In this document: in pieces, positions 18,567 to 28,685 of the stretch
How positions within the stretch are numbered: the first letter of the stretch is position 1
Layout of the letters: every line of letters begins with the position of its first letter
Assembly (NCBI GenBank): GCA_029194725.1
Contig: JARFXQ010000008.1
Coordinates: 62,001 to 126,000, forward strand
DNA: 64,000 bases
From: Nitrospira sp.
GTDB lineage: Bacteria > Nitrospirota > Nitrospiria > Nitrospirales > Nitrospiraceae
Direction of reading: 5' to 3'
Notes under the pieces: model-generated
What the model was told of the DNA's origin: nothing
The model's database searches: none
Seen by the model: only the letters and a program-made list of their open reading frames with translations
Translations under genes and position numbers: made by a program

Positions 18567-18997
18567 CGACGGTCGTGCTCGATGCCAGCGTGATCATCAA
18601 ATGGGTCTTTGCCGATCGTGCCGAAGAGTCCCACTCGTTCCAGGCTCTCCAGATTCTCCAACTGATCAATGAGTCGCGGCTCGGCGTCGTTCAGCCACCG
18701 CATTGGCTGGCTGAGGCGGCCGCAGTCATTGCACGCTTGGACCCCGGCCGGGCGCGCCAGGCCGTCTCCCTCCTGTATGCACTCGAATTGCCAGTCATGA
18801 CGGATGTCGAGGTCTATCAGAAAGCTTGCGATCTTTCCTCATCACTGGCGCAGCATGTCTTCGATACTCTGTATCACGCTGTGGCGCTACATGAATCCGG
18901 TGCGATGTTGGTAACCGCCGATGAACGATACTATCGAAAAGCTCATCGAATCGGTCAGATCGCAATGTTGAAAGACTTCATCCCGTCGTCGATATGA
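18563..18997 (+). CDS. vapC: VapC-like PIN-domain toxin
   Basis: A 144-residue PIN nuclease. The GTG start overlaps the antitoxin stop. TTVVLDASVIIKWVF holds the first acidic residue, EAAAVIARLDPG the second region, and FDTLYHAVALHESG and LVTADERYYRKA the later acidic positions. VapC toxins cleave tRNA or rRNA when the antitoxin is lost. It is the last gene of the island before the convergent secG operon. Confidence 0.88.
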   Translation: MTTVVLDASVIIKWVFADRAEESHSFQALQILQLINESRLGVVQPPHWLAEAAAVIARLDPGRARQAVSLLYALELPVMTDVEVYQKACDLSSSLAQHVFDTLYHAVALHESGAMLVTADERYYRKAHRIGQIAMLKDFIPSSI

Positions 18998-19153
18998 GAA
19001 ATGTCAAGATCCATGAAAATTCATGCCTTCCGATATGTTGAGCCAGGTATTCCTCCAAGTTCGCAGCATGCGACGATACTCGCTCGTACAACAGCTTAGT
19101 GAAACGTCAGCCGTGAGCGAGCAGACTGGACTGGGTACCTGACGAAGAACCGA

Positions 19154-19510
19154 TCAATGGCCTGTCGCAGGAGCCTCTCCCGAGGAATGCGAGTCCCCTG
19201 AGGGCTGAGCGGGTGAGGCAGCCGGTGGAGCGGTTGGTGCGCTCTTGGGCTGCATGTCGATGACGGTCGAAGAGAAGGTTCGTTGCTTGGCTAAAATTGC
19301 CAGGCTGAGCGATGTTGCCATGAATACGGCCGCCACAACGACCGTCAGCTTGCTCAAAAAATTAGCGGGGCCACGGCTGCCGAACACCGTCTGACTGGAT
19401 CCACCGAACGCGGCGCCGATCTCCGCTCCTTTCCCTGATTGGAGAAGAATCGCCCCGATCATCAGAAAGCAGATAAAGACATGGATAATGACGATGAACG
19501 TATACAACAT
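19154..19510 (-). CDS. secG: Preprotein translocase subunit SecG
   Basis: SecG assists SecYE in protein export across the inner membrane. The 118-residue protein has two hydrophobic segments (about residues 1-22 and 52-72) around the conserved cytoplasmic loop ILLQSGKGAEIGAAFGGSS and FGSRGPANFLSKLT. The C-terminal Pro/Ala/Ser tail is typical. It is the last gene of gap-pgk-tpiA-secG and starts 6 bases after tpiA. Confidence 0.95.
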   Translation of the reverse strand: MLYTFIVIIHVFICFLMIGAILLQSGKGAEIGAAFGGSSQTVFGSRGPANFLSKLTVVVAAVFMATSLSLAILAKQRTFSSTVIDMQPKSAPTAPPAASPAQPSGDSHSSGEAPATGH

Positions 19511-19516
19511 GGGATA

Positions 19517-20299
19517 TCAGACTCCGATTGATCGAGCAGTGGAAGCGACGGTGGCAATTCTAACAAAGGACTCGGCTTGGAGACAAGCGCCGCCGATAAG
19601 TGCGCCGTCGATTTGGTCTGAAGCAAGGAGCGATTCAATATTCGTGGGCGTGACGCTCCCTCCATAGAGAATCCTTGTGCGTTGGGCGATCGCCGGAGAA
19701 GCTATCGCGGCAAGGACTCGCCGAATGGTCCGGTGGGCGGCGACGGCTTGCTCGGTCGTAGCCGACTTGCCCGTGCCGATGGCCCATATCGGTTCATAGG
19801 CGATGGTGACATCGGCCAGTACCTCGTTGGTAAAGCCGGATAAGCTCTCGCGCAGCTGTTGCGTGACCACGTCGTCGGTCGAACCGTTCTCCCGCTGTGT
19901 GAGCGACTCCCCGATGCAGAGGATCGGACGGAGACCGTGTTTGAGCGCCGCTCGGATTTTCTTCTGGATGCTGTCGTTTTGTTCGCCGAAGAGTGTTCGC
20001 CGTTCCGAATGACCCAGAATCACATAGCGACAACCAAGGTCTTTCAGCATAGGTGCGGAGACTTCTCCTGTGTAGGCGCCATGGTCCTCCCAAAACATGT
20101 CCTGCGCTCCGAGCTGAATCGGAGATGAGGTGCCCAGCGCCATACGAACGGATTCCAGCGCAGTAAAGGGGGGCGCGACGACAAGTTCAACGCCCGTGGA
20201 AGTATCAGGCAGCCGTTGGCTCAGCTCCTGAACGAAGGTCGCCGCTTCAGATGCGGTCTTGTTCATTTTCCAATTACCGACGATCAGGACTGTACGCAT
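19517..20299 (-). CDS. tpiA: Triosephosphate isomerase
   Basis: TpiA interconverts dihydroxyacetone phosphate and glyceraldehyde 3-phosphate. The 260-residue TIM barrel has VGNWKMNKTASEA at the N-terminus, catalytic His in YVILGHSERRTLF, catalytic Glu in IAYEPIWAIGTGK and the phosphate loop ILYGGSVTPTN. It lies between pgk and secG in the same direction. Confidence 0.98.
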   Translation of the reverse strand: MRTVLIVGNWKMNKTASEAATFVQELSQRLPDTSTGVELVVAPPFTALESVRMALGTSSPIQLGAQDMFWEDHGAYTGEVSAPMLKDLGCRYVILGHSERRTLFGEQNDSIQKKIRAALKHGLRPILCIGESLTQRENGSTDDVVTQQLRESLSGFTNEVLADVTIAYEPIWAIGTGKSATTEQAVAAHRTIRRVLAAIASPAIAQRTRILYGGSVTPTNIESLLASDQIDGALIGGACLQAESFVRIATVASTARSIGV

Positions 20300-20338
20300 C
20301 GTCCTTCCTGGAGCTTGGGTTTCGTTGAGGAATCGTGA

Positions 20339-21538
20339 TCAGTTTGGGCGGTCAGGCAGCGCCGCGAGACCAGGAAGGGTTTTGCCTTCCAGTAGTTCAA
20401 GGGCCGCACCGCCACCGGTCGAGATGAACGATATGTTTTCAGATTCACCGGCCCGATGAACTGCCAGTGACGTCTCGCCGCCGCCGACGATCGTGAGCGC
20501 GTAGGCATCGGCAATTGCGTGGGCCATTGCCAACGTGCCTCTGGCGTAGGCGTCGATTTCGAATACACCCATCGGTCCATTCCAGAGGATGGTTTTCGCA
20601 TTTTGGACCGCCTCATTGAATAGTTTGACGGAGGCCGGTCCAATATCGAGGGCATACCATCCTTTGGGAATCTCCTGTACCGGGACAATTTTCGTTTCAG
20701 CGCCTACCTCTCGGCTGGCCGCGACGACACAATCGACCGGCAGGTAAAATTTGACTCCACGTGAGAGGGCGTGATCTTCGATGCCCCTGGCAAAATCCAG
20801 CATATCCATTTCGCAGAGAGAATTGCCGATCTCCATGCCTTTCGCCTTCAAGAAGGTAAATGCCATGCCGCCGCCGATGATGACCTTATCGACCTTCTTG
20901 CCCAGGTTTTCGATCACACCGATCTTGCCGGACACCTTTGCTCCCCCCAGAATCGCAGCAAACGGTCGAACGGGATTGGCGACGGCACCCTCAAGGTACT
21001 CGATTTCTTTCTTGAGCAGCGCTCCTACAGCAGCGTCTTTTATGTATTGGGTGATGCCGACGGTTGAGGCATGGGCCCGATGGGCCGCCCCGAAGGCATC
21101 ATTGATGAAGACATCGCCCAGCGAGGCAAGAGCCTTGGCAAAGCCATCGTCATTTTTTTCCTCGCCGGCGTGAAAACGCAGATTTTCCAGCAAGAGGACA
21201 TCCCCGTCCTTCATCTTGGCGACCAGTTTCTCGACGGCCGGGCCGATGCAGTCCGGAGCGAAGATCACGTCTTTTCCGAGCAGTCGTCCCAGTCGTTTTG
21301 CAACAGGCGCCAGGCTGAACTTGGGGTCGAAGGTTCCCTTAGGCCGACCGAGGTGAGAGCAAAGAATGACTTTCGCTCCCTCGTCGACGACGCGATTGAT
21401 CGTCGGCAGAGTTGAGCGAATGCGGGTGTCATCGGTAATCTGGAGCGATTCATCGAGCGGGACGTTGAAATCGGCGCGGATGATGACCCGCTTGCCACGA
21501 AGTTGCACATCGTCGATCGTTTTCTTGTGCAAATTCAT
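20339..21538 (-). CDS. pgk: Phosphoglycerate kinase
   Basis: Pgk transfers phosphate from 1,3-bisphosphoglycerate to ADP. The 399-residue protein is of normal size with VIIRADFNVPLDESLQITDD at the N-terminus, CSHLGRPKG, the nucleotide loops LGGAKVSGKIGVI and NGPMGVFE, and the C-terminal GGGETS and STGGGAALELLEGKTLPGL. It is followed by tpiA after a 39-base gap. Confidence 0.98.
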   Translation of the reverse strand: MNLHKKTIDDVQLRGKRVIIRADFNVPLDESLQITDDTRIRSTLPTINRVVDEGAKVILCSHLGRPKGTFDPKFSLAPVAKRLGRLLGKDVIFAPDCIGPAVEKLVAKMKDGDVLLLENLRFHAGEEKNDDGFAKALASLGDVFINDAFGAAHRAHASTVGITQYIKDAAVGALLKKEIEYLEGAVANPVRPFAAILGGAKVSGKIGVIENLGKKVDKVIIGGGMAFTFLKAKGMEIGNSLCEMDMLDFARGIEDHALSRGVKFYLPVDCVVAASREVGAETKIVPVQEIPKGWYALDIGPASVKLFNEAVQNAKTILWNGPMGVFEIDAYARGTLAMAHAIADAYALTIVGGGETSLAVHRAGESENISFISTGGGAALELLEGKTLPGLAALPDRPN

Positions 21539-21632
21539 GGGGAGTTCCTCCGTGAGTTCTTATGGCGCGGTGAATTAAGTGAGCGAGATGGATTCGTTTG
21601 AAGCCTGCCCGATCATATCTCCAACGCGGCCA

Positions 21633-22740
<1,108 letters not shown>

Positions 22741-22789
22741 GACACTTGGTTAGCGTCCAAAATGAAGGCAGACGGGTCAGGAGGCTCAC

Positions 22790-25207
22790 GTGAACGAGAC
22801 ATTATCTGAACATGCAGCACAGGTGTTGGAGTGGCCTCGGCTGTTGGACCTTCTCGCACAACATGCACAGTCGGCGATCGGAGCTGCGCAGTGCCGGTCG
22901 CTTTCCTTGTCGAGCGACCTGGAGGATGCTCGCCTGCGCCAGCAAGAGACGACCGAGATGGTCGCTTTGCTGGAGGGAAGTGATCCGATGCCGCTCCTTA
23001 CCTTTCCCGATATTCGTGAGCATCTGACTCGATCCAGGAAGGGAGGAGCGCTTGAGGCCGGTGAGTTGCGAGACTGTGCGGTTGTGCTGGCCCTCATGGC
23101 GGAAGTGGAGCGATACGCTCAGGCTCATAAAGCTGAGACCCAGGCTCTGGTTCGGGTGTTGTCTCCGCTTCACAACACACATAGTTTGCGCGGAATTCTG
23201 AGGGCTATCGAGGGCGTGATCCAATCCGACGGCTCTATGAAAGACACGGCTTCGCCGGAGCTGCGACGCCTGACTCACCAGGCTCAGGGCCTGAAGCAGG
23301 AGATGCGGCAGCATCTGGAGCAAATCCTCCATTCCAAACGCTATGAGGACGTGCTCCAAGAGTCGTATTTTGCGCAGCGAGAAGGGCGCTATGTCGTGCC
23401 GGTGAAGGCGGACATGCGGGGGAGAATTCCCGGAATCGTCCACGACGTGTCGGCCAGCAGGGCAACCGTTTTTTTGGAGCCGAGAGAGTTGGTTGAACTG
23501 AACAATTCCATCAAAGTGGCGGATCTGGAGATTGAACGTGAGGTGCAGCGCATCTTGCGGGAATTGACGGCGCTGGTGGCCTCTAACGCGGATACGATTG
23601 AGCAAGGAATCGAGGTGTTGGCCGAATGTGATGTGATTCAAGCGCGGGCAGAGCTGAGTCGCCGTCTCAAGTGCAGCTCTGTCCTCTTGAACCAAGATGG
23701 GCGCATCCTGCTCAAGCAGGCGCGGCATCCGTTGCTCCTCATCGCGAAAGATCAGGTTGTCGCGAACGACATTCATATGGATGAAACGATCCGCGTCCTT
23801 GTGATCTCCGGGCCGAATACGGGAGGAAAGACCGTCACGCTCAAGATCGTCGGGTTATTTGCGCTCATGGTGCGGGGAGGACTGCATCTTCCCTGTGCTC
23901 CGGAATCCGAGATGGCAGTTTTTACCGACCTCTACGCCGACATCGGCGATGCACAGGACTTGAGCCGCGATCTGTCGAGTTTTTCCGCCCACATGACCCG
24001 TATGATCCACCTTCTTTCCGAGAGGGCCGCCCGACCGACGTCAAACGACTGCTCCGCGCCCCGCTCGCTTGTGCTCCTTGATGAGCCTGTGGCTTCAACT
24101 GATCCGCAAGAAGGGGCGGCGCTGGCAGAGGCGCTGCTCTGCCGTCTAGCAGAATTGAACATGAAAGTGGTGGCGACCACGCATTACGGTGCGCTCAAAG
24201 AACTGGCGCAGACGACTTCTGGCTTTGCGAATGCCAGTGTGGAATTCGACGTGAAGCAGTTGGCGCCTACCTATCGATTGTTCATCGGAATCCCAGGCGG
24301 CTCATCCGCCTTGGAAATCGCCGGTCGGCTCGGTATGGACGAAAGTATATTGGGCGACGCGCGGAAGCGACTCCGCCACGATGGCCGACGGTTCGATGAG
24401 TTGATGGCTGATTTGCAGCGGAAGCAACGCCAACTGATCGAGGACACCGAGATGGCTCAGCGAGCCAGACATGATGCTGAACAAGCGGCCCGGGAAGCAC
24501 AAGCACTTCGAGGGCAACTGCAAGAAGCGGAACAGGATGCTCGACGAGGGATCAAGAAGAAGATCGGCGAACAGTTTCAACGGGCTCGGGCGGAAGTGCA
24601 GGCTACCGTTGACTCCTTGAAGCGCGAACAGAAGCTCATCAAGGCCAAGGAGACGAAACAGCGGTTGCATGAGTTGGAGGCCCAAACTAGGCAGGAGCTT
24701 GTGCCGGCCGACAAGCCGATCCCACTTGAGCAGCTTAGGATCGGCGATGCGGTAGAAATTGTCGGCTTGGGCATGATGGGGAGTTTGTTGGAAATGCCTC
24801 AGGGGAAGAAGCGTGTGCGCGTCAAGGTCGGGGAGGGCGAAATCTTGGCTGCTGTGTCGAACCTCGTCGGTGTCGTGCGGGAACCAGACGCGACGGTAGA
24901 GCGACCGACATCACCCTCGTCAAATCCTCGCCGAGTCTCGGCGAGCAATGGACTGGGGCTCGATGAGCAGGCGGTGGTGGACGTGCGAGGCCAAGCGGCT
25001 GACGAGGCGCTCGATCAGGTCGTGGCGGCGCTAGATCGGGCGACTCTCAGCGGTGCCCCGTACCTGCGCATCATTCATGGCCATGGAACTGGTCGGCTCA
25101 AGTCCGTCCTACGTAAGTATCTGAAAGAGTCGCCTTATGTGGCAGACTTTCGCCCAGGAGATCGAGCCGAGGGCGGGGATGGTGTGACGGTGGCGAAGTT
25201 ACGATGA
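22790..25207 (+). CDS. mutS2: MutS2 ATPase with Smr domain
   Basis: MutS2 is a MutS-family ATPase that acts on recombination intermediates or collided ribosomes rather than mismatches. The 805-residue protein lacks the mismatch-recognition domain. It has the ATPase core with Walker A SGPNTGGKTVTL (about residues 340-351) and Walker B LVLLDEPVASTDPQEG (about 427), a long coiled coil (about 525-640), and a C-terminal Smr nuclease domain with VDVRGQAADEALDQV and RIIHGHGTGRLKSVLR. The GTG start follows CAGGAGG. Its 3' end has diverged partial copies at 28447 and 30449. Confidence 0.96.
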   Translation: MNETLSEHAAQVLEWPRLLDLLAQHAQSAIGAAQCRSLSLSSDLEDARLRQQETTEMVALLEGSDPMPLLTFPDIREHLTRSRKGGALEAGELRDCAVVLALMAEVERYAQAHKAETQALVRVLSPLHNTHSLRGILRAIEGVIQSDGSMKDTASPELRRLTHQAQGLKQEMRQHLEQILHSKRYEDVLQESYFAQREGRYVVPVKADMRGRIPGIVHDVSASRATVFLEPRELVELNNSIKVADLEIEREVQRILRELTALVASNADTIEQGIEVLAECDVIQARAELSRRLKCSSVLLNQDGRILLKQARHPLLLIAKDQVVANDIHMDETIRVLVISGPNTGGKTVTLKIVGLFALMVRGGLHLPCAPESEMAVFTDLYADIGDAQDLSRDLSSFSAHMTRMIHLLSERAARPTSNDCSAPRSLVLLDEPVASTDPQEGAALAEALLCRLAELNMKVVATTHYGALKELAQTTSGFANASVEFDVKQLAPTYRLFIGIPGGSSALEIAGRLGMDESILGDARKRLRHDGRRFDELMADLQRKQRQLIEDTEMAQRARHDAEQAAREAQALRGQLQEAEQDARRGIKKKIGEQFQRARAEVQATVDSLKREQKLIKAKETKQRLHELEAQTRQELVPADKPIPLEQLRIGDAVEIVGLGMMGSLLEMPQGKKRVRVKVGEGEILAAVSNLVGVVREPDATVERPTSPSSNPRRVSASNGLGLDEQAVVDVRGQAADEALDQVVAALDRATLSGAPYLRIIHGHGTGRLKSVLRKYLKESPYVADFRPGDRAEGGDGVTVAKLR

Positions 25208-25486
25208 AGTCTTGATGATGGTTTGTTTCGGCAGAGAAAATTACCCCCACTTCTCAAGCTGCTTGTCCGACAATCGCCAATCGTTACATGACATGATTTT
25301 CTTCGGTCGTATCTTTTTCGATCCACCCCAGTATCTGACTGGATACGTATCTATTTCGACAGCCGGAGCATTCGGCGTATCTGCAGCGCTCCCATGACCT
25401 CTCAATCGTGGAATCAAGCTTGCAGTACCATTGAGTGTCTGACCGTGAGCCCTCGTCACGAATCATCTTTATCCAGGAGGTCCGTT

Positions 25487-25654
25487 ATGCGTACCTTAAA
25501 ATTCATCGAAACAGAGAGCGTGCAGGCATCCGACGCGAAACGCCTGAGGGAATTGCAAAACGAGAACGATTTGCTCAAGCTTCTCTATACGGATCTGTTG
25601 GCGAAAACTGTGGTGATAAGAGGCGGGCTCGCAAGAGGGATGAGGGACTGTTGA
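25487..25654 (+). CDS. Small coiled-coil ORF inside a repeat
   Basis: A 55-residue frame MRTLKFIETESVQASDAKRL then LRELQNENDLLKLLYTDLL, preceded by a strong CAGGAGG site 5 bases before the ATG. The Leu spacing suggests a short coiled coil, as in the C-terminal part of IS3-type OrfA proteins. The last 31 codons lie in a 94-base repeat whose second copy (30283-30376) keeps the frame with synonymous changes. It may be a transposase remnant or a real small gene. Confidence 0.35.
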   Translation: MRTLKFIETESVQASDAKRLRELQNENDLLKLLYTDLLAKTVVIRGGLARGMRDC

Positions 25655-25655
25655 G
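25562..25655 (+). repeat. 94-bp repeat R, copy A
   Basis: The segment 25583-25655 is identical, base for base, to 30304-30376, and the preceding 21 bases differ only at a few third-codon positions. Sequence after it (ATGGCGCTTGTAGTTTAGTG) is still recognisably similar to that after copy B (ATGGCAGCTGCAGCTCAGTG), so the duplicated unit was longer and has decayed. Confidence 0.85.
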
Positions 25656-25729
25656 GGGTGGGGCTTATCCTTTACCTGATGGCGCTTGTAGTTTAGTGCG
25701 TCTGACCATGAGCGATGATGCTCCCTCGG

Positions 25730-25767
25730 CTTGCTTGGTATCAACTACCTTGCTTGGTATCAACTAC
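25730..25767 (+). repeat. 19-bp tandem duplication
   Basis: CTTGCTTGGTATCAACTAC occurs twice head to tail (25730-25748 and 25749-25767) with no mismatch, a recent slip or fill-in event in non-coding DNA. Confidence 0.9.
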
Positions 25768-25881
25768 AGAGGACGGCCATATCGCGCGACTAAAGATGTA
25801 GCTGGCTCGATCTGAAGGGTTCTTCTCGCAAGGCAGAATTCGGTCGGATTTGAGTCACACTGCCACGGCTCACCTGGGTTT

Positions 25882-26068
25882 TAGGAGCCTGTCCGACAGG
25901 ACCATTCTACTGCGGCGAACGATCCAGGACCATCTGCGTCGTTCTCGGCTCGAAACAATCCTCAACGTATTCCAGTGAATACGCTTCCGGTTCTTTCAGA
26001 GCCTGTGGCCTTACATCTGGCCGCGACTCATTCGCCTCGTCACGAAGGTACTGTCGGACAGGCTCCTA
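25882..26068. mobile_element. MITE-like element with 18-bp inverted ends
   Basis: TAGGAGCCTGTCCGACAG (25882-25899) and CTGTCGGACAGGCTCCTA (26051-26068) are perfect inverted repeats 187 bases end to end. The inside carries no convincing gene. The ends resemble those of IS elements that begin GGAGCCTGTC. The right arm lies in the 3' part of the DUF1284 frame. No target-site duplication is obvious. Confidence 0.55.
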
Positions 26069-26541
26069 TGGGTTGGTTTTTCGTTTTGGATGGAACTGCG
26101 CAGCCGATCGATCCCTTCACGGCAATAGCCGAGCGGCAACCATCGGCAACTGCCGCAGGTAGAAGGCAGGTCGTCGCCGCTCATCGACCTGCTGATCCGC
26201 GCGAGAATCTCTTGCTAAGCAAGATGCTCACCCGCTTTCAGACCAAGCCTCCCAAGGACGACCCGATCCTGGTTATTCATGTCCGCTTCCGACGGCTCCC
26301 CGTTGATTGTACAACCCGAGGACCCTTGTTGATGCGGGCAGGCAGCACACACTGCATCGGGAGATGCCACGACTTGGACAGTGGCTTCGGGCTGATTCCG
26401 CAGAATCTGATGAATCGCCGCCATGTTGGCAACAAAACCCGGGCTGTAGCCTTCCCCACGAAACCCTTGCAGACAGAGGAGGGTATGGCCCCGGAGACGG
26501 ATTGGAGTGGAGGACCCGGCGTATAGTTTCAGATCGGCCAT
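26011..26541 (-). pseudogene. DUF1284 protein, interrupted by an amber codon
   Basis: The minus-strand frame 26215-26541 reads IRLRGHTLLCLQGFRGEGYS, then NMAAIHQILRNQ and DAVCAACPHQQGSSGC, the Cys-rich start of DUF1284. A TAG at 26217-26215 interrupts it, yet the same frame continues with QEILARISRSMSGDDLPSTC and CGSCRWLPLGYCREGI, the expected second Cys cluster. A TGG-to-TAG change would explain the stop. The extended frame then runs through the right arm of the inverted-repeat element to a TAA at 26013-26011, so the original end may also be lost. DUF1284 proteins have conserved Cys pairs suggesting a metal or Fe-S site. Confidence 0.75.
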
Positions 26542-26797
26542 CGCGTAAGTTCCACCACCATTGTGTCACCGCCTAGCCAGACGATGCAAATACAGCCTCC
26601 CGGCAGGAACAGCAGAAAGGAACTGGAATTGGGCGTGCCATGGCCTGTGGTGTAACTCAAAGAGATACACGAAACAAGAGCCTCTTTTTCTCACGCTAAT
26701 GAGTACGCAGAACCTGGAGTCAGATTGAGGTGGCCCCAACCCCTTCTTTCTCGGAGACTAACCCTTTCCTCTTCTGGGCTTTTTTGTGAGAATTAAG

Positions 26798-26820
26798 TCA
26801 CATGTTACCGTTAAATGTGA
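26798..26820 (+). promoter_or_regulatory. Possible operator of the MazEF-type pair
   Basis: TCACAT (26798-26803) and ATGTGA (26815-26820) form an inverted repeat with an 11-base spacer, 40 bases before the antitoxin ATG. The position suits an autoregulatory site. The preceding bases from 26577 carry no gene that I can support. Confidence 0.35.
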
Positions 26821-26859
26821 TACCTTGTTGTGGAAAATAGACCGGAAAGGAACCCCTTC

Positions 26860-27081
26860 ATGCCTACCGGGACAAACCTGACTCCGAAGGAGAAGCAATA
26901 CCGCTACCGACGGCGCTTGCGCCGCAAGGGACTGCGGCCGGTGCAAATCTGGGTGCCCGATACACGTGCCGAGGGGTTCGCCGGTGAATGCCGGCGACAG
27001 GCACGGCTCGCGGCTCGCTCGACCCAAGAAAAGCCCACGCTTGAGTTCATCTCGGAGATCGCCGATTGGGACAGCGCGTAA
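26860..27081 (+). CDS. MazE-like antitoxin (DUF3018 type)
   Basis: A 73-residue, strongly basic protein, MPTGTNLTPKEKQYRYRRRL, then RPVQIWVPDTRAEGFAGECR. This RPVQIWVPDTR pattern is characteristic of the antitoxin-MazE-like family paired with PemK/MazF toxins. The ATG at 26860 follows GGAAAGGA. An upstream in-frame ATG at 26830 is less well placed. It overlaps the toxin gene by 16 bases. Confidence 0.85.
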   Translation: MPTGTNLTPKEKQYRYRRRLRRKGLRPVQIWVPDTRAEGFAGECRRQARLAARSTQEKPTLEFISEIADWDSA

Positions 27082-27404
27082 AACGCGGCGATGTTGTGAC
27101 CGTTGCTGCCAAAGGTCACTACAGCGGTAAACCACGCCCTGCCATCGTTCTCCAATCCGATCTCTTCTCCGCCCTTGGCAGTGTCACGATTTGCCTGTTG
27201 ACCACCGACATTCTCGACGCTCCGCTATTCCGACTGACTGTTGAACCATCCTCCTCCAATGGCCTTCAGCACATTTCACAGGTCATGATCGACAAGATCG
27301 TCACCGTCCCTCGGGATACCATCGGCTTCCGCATTGGAACTTTGGACCACGAACTCATGGTGCGCGTCGATCGCTCCCTGGCCGTCTTCCTTGGCATCGT
27401 CTGA
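27066..27404 (+). CDS. mazF: MazF/PemK-type mRNA interferase toxin
   Basis: A 112-residue protein with VKRGDVVTVAAKGHYSGKPR, PAIVLQSDLF, VTICLLTTDILDAPLFRLTV and SQVMIDKIVTVPRDTIGFRI, the strand order of MazF/PemK endoribonucleases. The KPRPAIVLQ and MIDK elements carry the conserved Arg and Lys. It is intact and overlaps its antitoxin. Confidence 0.9.
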   Translation: MGQRVKRGDVVTVAAKGHYSGKPRPAIVLQSDLFSALGSVTICLLTTDILDAPLFRLTVEPSSSNGLQHISQVMIDKIVTVPRDTIGFRIGTLDHELMVRVDRSLAVFLGIV

Positions 27405-28057
27405 GAGTGAAAAGAGTAGAGCTTGCCCCTAAAATTTGTCTTGGGAGCGGCAATCCAAGTGCAGTTGAGGTCTTACCGAAATAGAGAAAGCGGGCGGGAG
27501 TGATCGGGCTCGTGCATGTGTTGAAGAGTGAGGCTCCGAGTGATGCCACAGGCCAGGCAACCGTGATTCAGATCCTCGAATCACACTGATTCAGCGGTAC
27601 CCGCATGACGGCCTGATAAGGAGAAACGGGGTCCGACTGCTTAAATCTTTGCTCGCGGGCATGCACAGAACAAGACGCGACCCCAATACTTCGGGCACAA
27701 ACGTCCTGATCACAGACAAGAGTGTAAACTACCACGTGACACTTTTCAATCATGGTAGTGAATAGATGGCCCTGGCCGTTCGATGAACACGCCTGTGAGA
27801 ATTAGGGTCAAGTCTGTTGCTGTGCATACCGGTGAGCATGGACTTCGAGGGTCAAGCACGAGATGGTGAGTCTTGCAATCACGCAGGTTTCTGTTCGATC
27901 GCTTCAATCGAGCGGCTCACGACGGCGTAATACGAGATCTGATAAGGGAGTCGGTCTTGCCGTCACACATTGTGCTTGGCTCTGTTCAACCGCAGGGGGG
28001 GGGGTTGATCAGGATTGAGAGTGAGAAATGACTCCCGACCCTATTTGCTGTTCTCAT
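27405..28057. other. Gene-poor stretch with a GGGGTC/GACCCC element
   Basis: No coding frame here has recognisable features. GGGGTCCGACTGCTTAAATC begins near 27627 and ACAAGACGCGACCCC ends at 27684, so the bracketed 58 bases look like a REP-type unit. The motif CAAGACGCGACCCCA (27671-27685) recurs at 28415-28429. A run of ten G lies at 27995-28004 and is prone to sequencing error. Confidence 0.5.
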
Positions 28058-28235
28058 CAAAACGTTTCATCCCCTGTCGGTTCATAGTGCGGTTCAGCGT
28101 TCATGTCCTGTCGCAACTTCGATAACTCGAAATACATCCGGCGTCGCGCCCGGCTTTGATTGCCGAGCGGGCGATGCTCGGCGATGTAGTGCCACGGGTT
28201 GTAGGAGAGGCGTCGTCCGAACGTGATCTGCGCAA
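28058..28235 (-). pseudogene. 3' fragment of the catalase-like gene
   Basis: The minus strand encodes RRLSYNPWHYIAEHRPLGNQ, then SRARRRMYFELSKLRQDMN and PHYEPTGDETF, nearly the same as the last 60 residues of the gene ending at 30759. DNA identity is high with scattered substitutions. Upstream of the fragment similarity ends abruptly. It is a diverged partial duplicate, not a gene. Confidence 0.88.
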
Positions 28236-28446
28236 GGCGGCTGAAGCCGAGGCATCGTGGTTCTGCCGACGAGGATCGGCAAATAGCGCAGGTGTCAGTT
28301 AGAGCCAAGCAACTCCTCGAAGAGCCCATTCTGCTCGACACAGTGAAAAGACTCCCGGTACATTTTCGGCCCTTCGTGGAAAAGGTGGTGGTGGATGGAA
28401 CGGCATGCAAGAAACAAGACGCGACCCCAGTTCCTCGCGTCCCGGT

Positions 28447-28510
28447 GATCGAGCCGAGGGAGGGGATGGAGTGACGGTAGTAAAATTGTGGTGAGTGAGG
28501 AGCGATGGTC
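28447..28510 (+). pseudogene. Echo of the mutS2 3' end, copy 1
   Basis: GATCGAGCCGAGGGAGGGGA and the following GTGACGGTAGTAAAATTGTG match the last codons of mutS2 (from 25160) apart from several substitutions, and similarity continues weakly past the mutS2 stop. It adjoins the catalase-like fragment. Confidence 0.75.
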
Positions 28511-28685
28511 CGTTTCTAAGCTTCTGCGCGCCAGTAACAATGAACAGTTCAGCTAGCACGGAGGCAGAGTGGGATGGTAAATTCGGATACCCCAGATTGC
28601 CAATAAAGGCTCAAGACACTATTTTCGTTTCCGTCATGCGCTTAGTGATTCCATGCAATTGCAATTCTCTGTGTAGGGCAAGCTT

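Noticed and set aside
27995..28004. Run of ten G as a phase-variation tract
   Set aside because: It lies in non-coding DNA with no frame it could switch.
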